Shown one piece after another: positions 1 through 9,774 of a DNA stretch of 64,000 bases. The notes below the pieces were generated by a model. It was not told the origin of the DNA and ran no database searches. It saw nothing but the letters and a program-made list of their open reading frames with translations. The translations under genes and the position numbers were made by a program. How positions within the stretch are numbered: position 1 is the stretch's first letter; each line of letters opens with the position of its first letter. Source of the DNA: Sialis fuliginosa (lineage: Eukaryota > Arthropoda > Insecta > Megaloptera > Sialidae); the NCBI GenBank assembly GCA_961205875.1, contig OY540815.1:17979638-18043637 (forward strand). The letters run 5' to 3'.

Positions 1-303
1 TTACTGTAGGAACAAAACACATTCTGCCTACTCCCCTTACCATAGACTCTGTATACACTCCAACTGCATTACATTAACGTAAATATACTTGTTAAATTAC
101 GTATATATAACGTGTGTTCATTTGAAAACTTCACCTGAATATTTTGATGAAATAAAACTTGAAGAATTCAGTTTTTTTTTTTTAATTTTGCTTACTTATT
201 TAAACAAACAAAAATTGTAACCAAATAGGTGAAAAGTTTTTTCTGAGTAAAAAATTCTCTAAGATTTAAAGTCTCATATTATTTTGTTTTAAATGTCTTA
301 GAT

Positions 304-516
304 CAGTGATTCTTAAACTAGGGTCCGCGGACCCCGGAACTTTTGGCGAGGGTCTGTGAAACATGTTTGATATAAATTAAAGTACTTTTACATTTCTATT
401 TACCAGTGATTAATTAGTATCTAACGACCTTCTTTATTTTTCTATCAGGGAGGGGGTCCCTGAAAAATAATTGTTCAAAAGAGCGTCCCTAGACTACATA
501 AGTTTAAGAACCGCTG
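304..516. mobile_element. hAT-type MITE, 213 bp, complete
   Basis: A short non-autonomous DNA transposon. Its ends are inverted repeats of 16 bp (CAGTGATTCTTAAACT on the left; the right end reads as CAGCGGTTCTTAAACT on the other strand; 14 of 16 match). It is flanked by an exact 8-bp target duplication TCTTAGAT at 296-303 and 517-524. Both the CAGNG start and the 8-bp duplication are hallmarks of the hAT superfamily. It has no coding capacity, so it must have been moved by a transposase encoded elsewhere. A second copy lies at 16472-16802. Confidence 0.88.
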
Positions 517-524
517 TCTTAGAT

Positions 525-1327
525 AAAAGTTGCTAAATTGTTCATCGCTAGTTTCATTTTCATTTTGGAGTATTTTCATTATTTTAGAAAACGTTTTAAA
601 AAAATTCCACAACTATATACTAAAATACAATTATTATACTAGTAGTATAAAACATCTAAGTATTTTATTGGTGTACAATACACATCATTCAAATAACACA
701 ATAAAATGGTATACCTTTCGTTGAATAAAAGATATATACGAACGGTTTCAAGTTGTTTTAAAAACAACCTTATGAATCAACGTTATTTATATCAACCTGT
801 AGGTATTTTTGGCCAATGATTTCCTGAATGATTCGTGTAGATATACATGTAAGTTATAACAGTGGTTCTAAAGCTTGTATTGGCTATGTTTAAGGCTGCT
901 TTAACTCTGACCTTTACCAGTATTACATTTCTAACTGTAAGGTATGTACATATTATCCAGTGTCACCTTATTCCAAGTATTTTTAAGGTAAATATGAATA
1001 ATTAATTGGAAAATTCATTAAACTTTTAATAAACCCCGTATAACTTTAGTTTGTTATCCAATAAATAAATAAATAAAAAATGTAGTCTTATATTATAACA
1101 GCCAAATAAAAATAATAAGTCTTACCATTAAACGAAAAATAAAATAAAAAATAAAATGAATTGTCTTGGCCCAATACAATACATAAACTACGTTTTTTCG
1201 AACAATGAAAACCCCAGAAAATATTTTTTATGTCAAATGGTAACAAACAGACCGACCGACAGACTAAAATTCTAAAAATAATCAAAAAGGATTATTTACC
1301 CAAAAAACCTGTTACTACAGATTTATA
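525..1327. other. AT-rich stretch without recognisable features
   Basis: Plain AT-rich sequence between a hAT MITE and an R1 element. Open frames here (for example 1088-1285 minus) are short, dominated by F, I, Y and L codons, and show no recognisable domain. I see no tRNA, clear splice signals or element ends. Confidence 0.6.
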
Positions 1328-1880
1328 AAGTACTGGCACTAGTTATGGCCGCTATATGAGCGAGGTTTACTGTTTTTGTGATTGACGGGTTTCTTTTTTG
1401 TAATTCTCATCAACTCATGTTACTAATGAAACTCTTTATTTAATCAATTTAATTACCAAACTCCGCAAATATAGTTTGTTTTTTAAATTATAACCTTTTT
1501 ATTTTGTTTATGTTTTTTTTTCTAAAGTAATGGATAAAGTAAAACCAGTAATGAGTACGCAGTGATGGACACTTGCTAATGATTACAAAACGATAAGTAC
1601 TACGACATAAAATAAATTTAAAAAAATTGTCAAATTTGAAACAATGTAAAGCAGTTACTATGATAATATAATAATTAATAAATAAATTATACTAATAATT
1701 AGTTTAAATGTCTACCATTTTTACACCTATTGGCCCATTGTCATCAAATCATGCTGTAAGACAGTTAAATGTATATTGAGAAATGATAATAATCAAACAT
1801 CACCAAATATTTCTAAGTCAGTACATTTAATTAAAAAATAGCCATTACTGGGGTCTTATCCAAGACTGGTACCAGTACCT
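1328..1880 (+). mobile_element. R1 element, copy 1, full length (553 bp)
   Basis: A non-autonomous DNA transposon of a family with six copies in this window. Its ends are AAGTACTGGCACTAGT on the left and ACTGGTACCAGTACCT on the right, flanked by TA on both sides (1326-1327, 1881-1882). The full copies at 1328, 8275, 24242 and 39326 share the TIR consensus AGGTACTGGCACCAGT and flanking TA, which fits a Tc1/mariner-type element. The TA could also be part of the TIR, so the superfamily call is an inference. The ATG frame found in other copies is stopped early here. Confidence 0.8.
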
Positions 1881-1959
1881 TATATAAGTATTGATTGATG
1901 GCATCACACAGCCCAACATCTTCAGAAACAAAATCAGCCCGACACGCATAAAATCATTG

Positions 1960-2160
1960 TTACGTCATAGTAACACTGTAATAAACGGTTTCGAGAAGTC
2001 GTGCGGATGGCCATTTTGAGTACCCACCGCCCCTACACATAGTAAAGGTACGGAAGTGATGCCGCCGCGGGCTCCGGTAATACGTAAATCCGGGTTTCCG
2101 GTGTCTATGTAAATAGCGCGAGGTAGAGCCGCCGGAAATGCATTTCGCTATGAAATACTA
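1960..2160. promoter_or_regulatory. GC-rich island, possible regulatory element
   Basis: About 200 bp much richer in G and C than its surroundings, with CpG-containing words such as GCCGCCGCGGGCTCC and a TGCATTTCGCTATG tail. It follows directly on R1 copy 1 but has no visible element ends of its own. It has no long open frame and no tRNA or rRNA likeness. It could be a cis-regulatory module, a non-coding exon or a piece of an unknown repeat. Function is inferred only from composition. Confidence 0.25.
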
Positions 2161-2782
2161 GTTTATAATTTTCATGTAATGGATATCTCAACCCAGTGTT
2201 TAGAATTTCGCGTGTCCAAAGCAATTTCAAGTGTTTTACTATTTGTTTATTTAAAACTCGTGTATTTTTTAATTTAGTCACGAAACAGACTCGAAATTTT
2301 GTGAGTTAAGAAATGTATGCTTTTTTCCATAAAAAATCTATAAATTTAGTATTAGTTTATATTTATCTTCACAGTTCCTCTATATTTATTTTTAAATACC
2401 TTCCTTAAACATACGAAAAATAGTTTTTTCGTGTATACTTTTTATAATTAATTCGACGACATGTTTAAATGCATCAATATTTATTTTCACTCCAGAAATT
2501 ATAAATAATCATATGAGTCATACCCAGAATACACACTATAAACATATTTTAATGTCAACAAGATCATTTAGTTGGAAATAGTGATTTAAAAATCGAAAAT
2601 AAAAAATATACATGCATTTTATGTAATTTATGACATTTCATACTTACTTAAAAATACATTTTCTCTAGATGTTTTAAATAAGGTTTTAAAAAGGAATACA
2701 GTTAGGGATACGTTCCATATTTTTTTAACCGCGTTAAACCAAATATAGCAATTAAATAAACCGAAAATCGCGAAAAAAGTTT

Positions 2783-3127
2783 CTGAGAATTGGGGCGTTT
2801 TTGATGTGGCATGCGTCAAACATGTTTAGGACGTAGGTCAGGGCAAAAGACCCTTGATTTTTGTAGGCCAGTATAACCATAACATTTTACTATTATTTAT
2901 CTAGCAATTGTGCAAAAATCTGCCGGTTATTTATAAATTACATAAAACATCATGAATTTGACATGTTGAAGGTGTAGGTCTCGCTAAATGCCCCAATATT
3001 TGTGTAGGTCAATATGTTTCCCGATGTTTACATTATAAAATCTTGTAATTCAAGTAAAAAAGAAAGGGTTATTCGTAAATTTCCTATAACTTGACGCATG
3101 CCACATCAAAAACGCCCTAATTCTCAG
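2783..3127. mobile_element. Foldback element with about 37-bp TIRs
   Basis: Two arms in opposite orientation, 2783-2819 and 3091-3127, match almost base for base. The shared core is GCGTTTTTGATGTGGCATGC on one strand. They enclose about 270 bp that contains repeated TGTAGGTC words. Weaker matching continues outward, to roughly 2761 and 3143. No clear target duplication is visible and there is no coding capacity. A diverged relative of the interior (TTTGACATGTTG followed by a similar run) may lie near 10739-10795. The superfamily cannot be assigned. Confidence 0.7.
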
Positions 3128-3143
3128 AATTTTCGAAAATAAA

Positions 3144-4685
3144 AAAGTTGTAGGTTACACCAAAATGAATCCACTCACGAAGTTTCTGAGTATTTTTTAT
3201 TTCAAAATTTAAAGACTATTCAAATCCACGTAAAAAGAGACCCTACTATACAACAAAAAGTCTAATATAGTATTACGAATATCTAATATATTTTTAGCTA
3301 CATTTAATGAACTGTAACAATAAGATGTACCTACACAGAATATAAATTGTTTATTTCAATCGACGAAAAAGACCTAAGATTTATCTGTAGGGCAATCAAT
3401 TTGAATAGATTTTATTTAAAGGGCTAGAGATGCTGTAGCCCTCGTTCGTTTAAGATTTACTATTATTGCTCAGTGCTTCGTATCATTTGTTTTGTAAATG
3501 CCTTTACATTTAATGAAACTCTTAGTTTTTATTACGTACTTAGGAAAAACAGTACACGAACTATTTTAGAATATTAATACCCTATAGTCTGTATTCTCGA
3601 ATGTCTCCATTTTTTTTGCTAATCCAGAAGCCTACAACTTTAACCCAGAAAATAGTTGATTTAATATGTGCAATTATTATAAGGCCAGAATGATATAAAT
3701 AATAAGATAGTATCCATATTAAAACTTATTTGTTTTATTATTAAATATATTTTTTAGTTCTTACAACAATAAATAATATTTTTCTGGACATTTTTTATTG
3801 AAAATTTCACTTAAAGTATTATTCATAGAAAAAAATGTTTTTTACGGACGTCATTCAGAAAAACAAAGTTTATTGTTCTATGAAACAAAAAATGCACCAT
3901 TCCATTTAATATAAAAATGTCTACCTAGAGCGTGAAACGAGCGAAGGTATATATATAATTTTCCTCGTCATATGGAAATATATTTTATTTGAATTTTTTT
4001 TATATATAATCATAAGTTATTATACTGAAATAAATGCCTGGGTCCTATAAATATTATAATAACCTTGTGTACTTAACCCTAAAGTCGATTATATTTTTTT
4101 CCCTTCAACGTGAAAATTGAATATAGTCCACGACTTTCATTTTAGAAAAAAATGTTTTTAGAAAAAAAATGTAAATATCAGTGAAATTCTTCACTCCACC
4201 TTTTGTTTATTCATTTTTGTATGTAAATTTTATATTTATGTACAAAAAATTGTATTAAAAAAATGTATTTTTATTAAAACATTAATCCTCAATATACTTC
4301 ACACGAATATCAACTTTCTTATACGCAATTACATGCAAGCAAAATTGGCATCATAAAAATAAAAATAAATTATTTTAAGTCTTTAGAGACATGTTCGCGT
4401 CCAAAGGGTTAAAAATCAGTTTATTGGCACATACATCATGAAAGTACACGCGAACGAAGCCGCGGGGTATACCTAATTAAATAAAATAATAATAATTTTT
4501 TCTTTAAAAGTTTCATCATTAAAACTAATACTATAATTACTAACTTACAATCATGGAAACAAAACAATCTCATTATTTGCAAAAAAAATTTGTTAATGAA
4601 CAAAAAAACATTCTCACTTATGTAACACAAACAACGTTAAATAACACATGTAATGCATGTGTAAATTCTGTGTCGTTTGTACTAA
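3144..4685. other. AT-rich stretch with minor repeat remnants
   Basis: Mostly unique AT-rich sequence. At 4440-4470 a GC-rich phrase (CGCGAACGAAGCCGCGGGG) resembles the ends of widespread arthropod repeats and is probably a relic. At 4075 and 4404 the short inverted words TTAACCCT and AGGGTTAA could bound a degraded element, but they are too short to call. Open frames are short and low in complexity. Confidence 0.5.
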
Positions 4686-5436
4686 CAAGGGGACACTATA
4701 TCTAGGGAAGTTGGGATTTCAGTCAGCTTTGGAGAGGTGAATCTAGACCAAAAATAAGGAGACACGTGTTCGAGATCTCATCTGGGCAGCCCCTATTAGT
4801 AAAGATATTAAATTTTGAAAATTGGTATAAATATAAATATAAATAAATAACTAGCTGTAAATAATTTAATTATAAGGCCAAAAAGGAAAAAAATAGAAAT
4901 AATAATATTTTCAATAGTATAGAAGACCGATAATTTATTTGAATGAAAAAATTTAAATAAAAGTAAAAAATAATTTATTTAGGTATCAAATAAATTTGAT
5001 TAATTGAAATATATTTTTAATTAGTAATAAAAATAACATCATGAATTTCAACCCAAAAAACATATATTATCGATATGTTTACATAAAAAGCATAATGTAT
5101 AAATAGCAAGTAGTGGTAATCCATATGTAAACAAAATAAAAAGTAAGAAACAATTGAAAATAAAAATTATTTTGTACAGGGTACGAGATTCGAACCTATG
5201 TTCTTTGGATCATAAGTCGGCGCTCTACACCCGCGGCCATTGAAGGATTCTTAACGTAGATGTTTATTACAGTACATAAGAGCTTAAGAAAATATACCAA
5301 TTTTCAAAATTTAATATCTTTACTAATAAGGTCTGCCCAGATATGTTCTCGAACACGTGTCTCCTTATTTTTGGTGTAGATTCACCTCTCCAAAGCTGAC
5401 TGAAATCCCAACTTCCCTAGATATAGTGTCCCCTTG
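4686..5436. mobile_element. R5 element, copy 1: long-TIR transposon enclosing a pol III promoter
   Basis: A 751-bp element with inverted arms of about 140 bp (4686-4829 and 5295-5436) that match along nearly their whole length. The ends read CAAGGGGACACTATATCTAG. It is flanked by TAA on both sides (4683-4685 and 5437-5439), the duplication size used by PIF/Harbinger elements. Between the arms, on the minus strand, is a tRNA-like head at 5178-5243. The rest of the interior is very AT-rich. No transposase is present. The combination of DNA-transposon ends with an internal tRNA-like segment is unusual and recurs in copy 2. Confidence 0.82.
5178..5243 (-). repeat. tRNA-like SINE head (A and B boxes) inside R5
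   Basis: On the minus strand this reads TGGCCGCGGGTGTAGAGCG (like a pol III A box, 5220-5239) and then GGTTCGAATCTC (a near-perfect B box, 5185-5196). The spacing is about that of a tRNA gene. It does not fold into a full cloverleaf: the acceptor stem is missing and the anticodon arm pairs badly. It is therefore a tRNA-derived relic or SINE head, not a working tRNA gene. An AT-rich body follows, as in tRNA-derived SINEs. Confidence 0.65.
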
Positions 5437-5439
5437 TAA

Positions 5440-5927
5440 GTCAAATAAGAAAAATAAATCGGGCTAGAGTTTGTTGATGACTCGAAACTTTGCAAGTGCA
5501 TTAGTACTACTCGTAAGTTCAAAATGTTTTACTGTTTACTTATAATTTGCTCATCAGTTGTGTATGTATGTGCTTCTGTATGTACGTCCATATAAACATA
5601 AATGATGTGTTTACACCCTATGTGTGAATATTTTAGTAACATTTACAACTGTGCACTGTAAATAAACACAGTAGCGGATCTTCAAGCAAATAAAAAATTA
5701 TTTTATTGAAGTTATATTTCTTTTGAGGCGTTCATGGTGAAATTTTAGTAATGCAACGAAGATAACACGATGAAGTTAGGTATATATCTTATGTATATAT
5801 TCACTCGTATAGATAATACAGATTTCTGTTATGATAGTCGGTAAAATTGTTGTTTTTTTTAGTTATTAGTTTTACATTTGCTCGCTAGATGTCACTTCGC
5901 CAAAGAAGTATAACTTCTAACGCGTGT
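5440..5927. other. AT-rich stretch, nothing recognised
   Basis: Unique AT-rich sequence with a short run of TGTATG words near 5560-5590. No element ends, splice signals or RNA genes are apparent. Confidence 0.55.
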
Positions 5928-6086
5928 ACATAATATAGAAAACTAAGAACCCTTATAGTTTCGCTCTGTCTGTTTATATAAATTTTATACCGATTAAGAT
6001 GAAATTTGGTATACGGACGAAGACAGAAATGGTAAGATTTTTGAAAAAAAAATTTTGGACCCCCTTTCCATGCACTGAAAGATATA
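5928..6086 (-). repeat. R7 repeat, 3' end fragment
   Basis: Read on the minus strand this matches the last part of the R7 copy at 23133-23624. Shared phrases include GGGGGTCCAAAA, the conserved 'AAATTTCATC...AATCGGT' block, the GACAGA-type run and ACTATAAGGGTTC. The terminal GGAACCCTAAAA part is degraded here. R7 resembles a repeat I recall from lepidopteran introns; I cannot name its superfamily with certainty. Confidence 0.65.
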
Positions 6087-6523
6087 TTTAAAAAAATGGA
6101 TATATTTAATTTTAATATTGATAGATTTATAATCATCACACGTCAACTTAATTTGAATTATTCGAGATAATAAGTTCCAGGCTACTGAATATGATTTGCG
6201 TATATGAAAGATCAAAATTGACATAACAATTACTACAAACATGGGAAAATATCTACTCGTTTGTACCTGCATACAGAACACCACTGGTTTTACTAAATAT
6301 TAATTTCTTCTGACATAAATGTTTGTATAATACTTGTCACATACAGAGCTAATTAAGACCTGCATTAGACATAACGATTTTTCTTTAAAGCTTGTTAACA
6401 AACATTATAAATGTACAATTTTTTATAAATTGTTAGGTATGTTTAAAAAATATCTGAATGTTTTTTTTGTGATGAATATAGATACTTATAAATAAAATTT
6501 CTTTGTTTTAAAATATATATGAA

Positions 6524-6909
6524 CACTAACGGACCCATCCCTGCTTCGCACGGGAGTTAATATTTAAAAATCAGACCATAATACACATTTACGTAATATC
6601 TCGACTCCAGTTCGAAAAAAATCTATAAACTTATCGAAGCACCAAACAAACATATGGTGTGAATATAGTTTCGATACGTCCAGTGGTTTAGGCCTGATGA
6701 GATCACATACATACGTACCAACGTTTTTATATATTATGATAGTACAAAATAAAGCCCCTGACCGCATCTGTTGGTCTGCACGTGCACGATATTCTCATTA
6801 ATTACTAAACGGATTTTATTCCGGTTTTCACTAATGGATAGAAAAAAAAATCGGTTTATTACAGATTAAATTTATATACCAGGGTAACACCGGGTCCAAA
6901 ACGCTAGTG
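6524..6909. mobile_element. R3 element, copy 1, with CACTA-like ends
   Basis: Both ends carry CACTA: CACTAACGGACCC on the left, and on the right CACTAGCGTTTTGGACCC read on the minus strand. The minus-strand interior holds phrases shared with copies at 14782 and 46194: GGTGTTACCC followed by an ATATAAAT run, and AGTGAAAACCGGAATAAAA. CACTA ends suggest the EnSpm/CACTA group, but no target duplication is clear. The GC-rich left end (CTGCTTCGCACGGG) also resembles a common arthropod repeat. The minus-strand open frame 6564-6767 matches no known domain. Confidence 0.55.
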
Positions 6910-7290
6910 ATACTATTTACTGTAAAATACACGATGAAGATGTTTTCTGTGAAATAATCTCTAGTAAAGAACAAGAATATACAAACATAGCACGTGCCAA
7001 TTATTACCCAGACAATTTGCCTACCTGTCGAGTACAAATATAATCTCATCTTCTCTCTTTGTCTCCCATAAAGTATATAAACATACATACGTACCTTTCG
7101 GCTTTTATACATTAATACACACAAATATACAAATGATTATAAATAAATAATGTGATGAAGAGTATAAGATAATACGATTAGAGTTTTTTTTTTTAATACT
7201 GATACTTTGTAAGGTAATACAGTGAAGTATTATACAATTGTTTTTTCAACTGTAGACACATTCCGAAGTAAAATCAACTTAATCTATATT

Positions 7291-7518
7291 AAGGTAAATG
7301 TACATAATTCCGGCTTAGTACATAATTACGGCCTATTTTATTAAAAATTAATAAATAAGATAACTTTAAGAGATTTCATTACTTCGGATTTCGAAAAATA
7401 ACCGAACATAGAATCAATTCAATTAATATCTTTTCTTAAGGTTATCTTATTTATTAATTTTTAACAAAATAGGCCGTAATTACATATGTACTAAGCCGGA
7501 ATTATGTACATTTACCTT
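7291..7518. mobile_element. Palindromic MITE, 228 bp, arms about 80 bp
   Basis: The left arm (7291-7371) and right arm (7437-7518) are reverse complements, differing by a few bases and a small TATG-type insertion near the right end. Ends read AAGGTAAATGTACATAATTC. The middle spacer is about 65 bp. The transcript would fold into a long hairpin. It has no coding capacity and no certain target duplication. This compact form fits a MITE, though the superfamily is open. Confidence 0.8.
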
Positions 7519-7747
7519 CTTAATTTAAATCGATTTTTTAATTAATATTTCATTTTTATAAAAATCTGCAAAAAATCTTTTTGAAATTAAAACACAATAA
7601 AACTAAAATACTAAATATATAGATACGAAAAGGGCTTATCGCACAATGTCTAGAATTAAAAAATCTGATTTAATTAAAAAAATTCTATTATTAATTTTTG
7701 AAATAAATCTTATTTTAATCGAATGTTCATAAACATCCTGTACGCAG

Positions 7748-7869
7748 AACAAAGATTGTGGATGGGGTTGACAGCTACGCAACAAGAACTTTTGTAATCT
7801 CCGTCGAGCCCTCGCGGAACAGACCGCACGGCAAACACGTTATTGTTTTAATTAATAACATCTTATGTT
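7748..7869 (+). other. Coding-like GC-rich island, possible exon
   Basis: A 122-bp island with an open frame of 40 codons from 7749 (reading TKIVDGVDSYATRTFVISVE and on) in otherwise AT-rich DNA. It starts after an AG (CCTGTACGCAG, 7737-7747) and ends before GTAAGT (7870-7875), so it is bounded like an internal exon. Its codons are far less AT-biased than chance frames nearby. No family is recognised. The acceptor lacks a strong pyrimidine tract, and a conserved non-coding element is equally possible. Confidence 0.3.
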
Positions 7870-7892
7870 GTAAGTGCGCGCAAGCTACAGGT

Positions 7893-7932
7893 ATACACAC
7901 ACACCCACGCACACACGCACACACACACGCAA
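7893..7932. repeat. Imperfect (AC)n microsatellite
   Basis: A run of ACAC interrupted by CCACGC and CGCAC units, next to the GC island at 7748-7869. Simple sequence only. Confidence 0.9.
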
Positions 7933-8099
7933 GTGAGCTTGAAACAAAACAAGAATGGTTAATACAAGTGTTTACATAAACGTTATAGTAATTGTGAAGA
8001 TTGACTCGTTTGCTAGAGTACCTACACAGGGTTAGTCAAAAATAAGAACCTGCTGATTTATTTACGTAACTAACTATTGTACTTGAAAAGGGGGCGTTG

Positions 8100-8274
8100 C
8101 CTATTGTACTTGAAAAGGGGACAAGGCAGTTGTTGGATGAAGGATTTTAGTTAGCTTTTGGGAAGTGAAACTAGATTAAAAATAAAAAAACACGTGTTCG
8201 AGCTTTTATTTGAATGCTCATTATTAATTACGATATTTGATTCTCAAAATTGTTATATTTCATATGTACTAATA
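8100..8274 (+). mobile_element. R5 element, copy 2, left arm
   Basis: A diverged match to the R5 terminal arm at 4686-4829: GAAAAGGGGACA, then AAACACGTGTTCGAG, then the ATATTTGATTCTCAAAATTG segment. The interior continues with TATGTACT..AATAA as in copy 1 before being cut by an R1 insertion at 8275. Just upstream, the 20-bp phrase CTATTGTACTTGAAAAGGGG occurs twice (from about 8072 and 8100), a small tandem duplication. The right arm was not found, so this copy is truncated or strongly diverged. Confidence 0.6.
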
Positions 8275-8828
8275 AGGTACTGGGACTAGTTATGGCCGCT
8301 ATAAGAGCAGGATTTACTGTTTTTGTGATTTCCGGGTTTCTTTTTTGTAATTCTCATGAACTCATGTCACTAAAAAAACAAGTAACTCTTTATTTAATCA
8401 ATTTAATTACTAAAGTCCGCAAATATAGTTTGTTTTTTTAAATTATAGCCTTTTGTTTTATTTATGTTTTTTCTCCAGTAATGGATAAAGTGAAACCAGT
8501 AATGAGCACGCAGTGATGGACATTTGCTAATAAATACTACGACACAAAAGATATAAAAGAAAGAATCGTCAAATTTGAAACAATGTAAAGCAGTTGCTAT
8601 GATAATATAATAATTAATAAATAAATTATACTAATAATTAGTTTAAATGTCCACCATTTTGACATCTATATGCAGATTGTCATCAAATCACGCTGTAAGA
8701 CAGTAAAATGTATATAGATTAATATTCAGAAATGGTAGTAATGAAATATCAACAAAAATTTCTAATTCAGTAATTTATTTAAAAAATTGTCATTACTGGG
8801 GTCATATCCAAGACTTGTGCCAGTACCT
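8275..8828 (+). mobile_element. R1 element, copy 2, full length (554 bp), nested in R5
   Basis: Ends are AGGTACTGGGACTAGT and ACTTGTGCCAGTACCT, flanked by TA (8273-8274, 8829-8830). It interrupts R5 copy 2, whose arm ends just before it and whose tRNA-like part resumes at 8831. This shows R1 moved after R5. The 63-codon frame at 8250-8441 runs through the left end and is only a passenger: the same segment is stopped early in copy 1. Confidence 0.85.
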
Positions 8829-8830
8829 TA

Positions 8831-8900
8831 TATGTAGTCAAGCGGTTAACATGCTGAATTGAGAACGCGGCGAACTGTGGTTCGAATCTCGTTTTTAGAA
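8831..8900 (+). repeat. tRNA-like SINE head of R5 copy 2
   Basis: TAGTCAAGCGGTTAAC (A-box-like, about 8835-8850) is followed by GGTTCGAATCTC (B box, 8879-8890), the same B box as in R5 copy 1. There is no matching acceptor stem, so this is not an intact tRNA gene. An AT-rich tail with TTTTACTTTTTATTTTTATT resembles the tail after the copy 1 head. This independent occurrence supports the tRNA-like part being an original component of R5. Confidence 0.6.
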
Positions 8901-9479
8901 TTTTACTTTTTATTTTTATTTACAATTGGTTTTTAATTTTTATTATTTTCTTGCATATCTCTCGTTTAAACTTTGATTTTTTAGGTAAAATATAATATGT
9001 AGGTACATTCAATGATTTATTTATGAAATCAGATTCATTAATAAAATTTATTTTGTAACAAATTAATTATTAATAACGTACCTATATATTAATACTTAAT
9101 TAAATTTTTTTTTCGATTTTTGGATATTAATTATTAATATTAACACACATCTTTCTGAAAATAGTGTAAAATATATAATGACAAAAATATGTTGACATTT
9201 TTTATTTTGATTTTCGAACCGATTACAATAAGTTAAAAAATCACAACCTATTTCCACAAATCCATACAAAACATCACTTGTTTATGACAAAACAATCTTA
9301 TCCAAACTCCACAACTATATTTATCTGTTACCACAAAAAATACACAACAGCAACAACAAAAAAACCCAACAACGTTTTTTTTTCCACTACAAGCATCCTC
9401 AATTTATCTGCCCCGAATCAATAATACGTCGTCAAACAAATAACCGCAACAACCACAAATTTGTCAACTCGGTGGTTGA

Positions 9480-9715
9480 TTCTTTTTCTATTAATACATA
9501 AGTTTATTTATCTGTTCGCTGTCGCATTAATACCCCACGCGCGTGCTCGTCGCCATTTTTCACGTACGTCAGCGCAAAAACAATAATTGATAAAGCTTGT
9601 TGTTGTCAGCTACAGGATAACTCCACGACTCTCTCATACCGGCATCTGTAAATAACCACCGCCCCTGCTTGCTTGCGTCCCTTATACGCGGATATACTAC
9701 TTCGTGGTAGGGGTG
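9480..9715. promoter_or_regulatory. GC-richer unique segment, possible regulatory module
   Basis: A non-repeat segment with CpG-containing words (CCACGCGCGTGCTCGTCGCC, CACGTACGTCAGCGC), direct TTGTTGTTGTC runs and a TAATTGATAAAG homeodomain-like word. It has no long open frame and no element ends. The composition stands out against 8.9-9.4 kb. It could be an enhancer or an untranslated exon; function is inferred only. Confidence 0.25.
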
Positions 9716-9774
9716 GACAAGATTCATTCTTCTGTCAAACATTATTTAATCTAAAACATAATAGCCCTCAGTAC

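Noticed and set aside
4075..4413. MITE with TTAACCCT ends
   Set aside because: The inverse match is only eight bases and no duplication is seen; expected by chance in this composition.
5178..5243. tRNA gene on the minus strand
   Set aside because: A and B boxes are present but there is no acceptor stem and the anticodon arm does not pair; kept only as a tRNA-like repeat head.
6564..6767. Small protein gene (67 codons, minus strand)
   Set aside because: It lies wholly inside the R3 repeat and has no family likeness.
8250..8441. Frame MAAIRAGFTVFVISGFLFCN, also present at 39343
   Set aside because: It is part of the R1 repeat. In R1 copy 1 the same segment is stopped after four codons and changes between copies are not codon-like.
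8831..8900. tRNA gene on the plus strand
   Set aside because: Same reason: the 5' sequence cannot pair with the sequence after the T arm.
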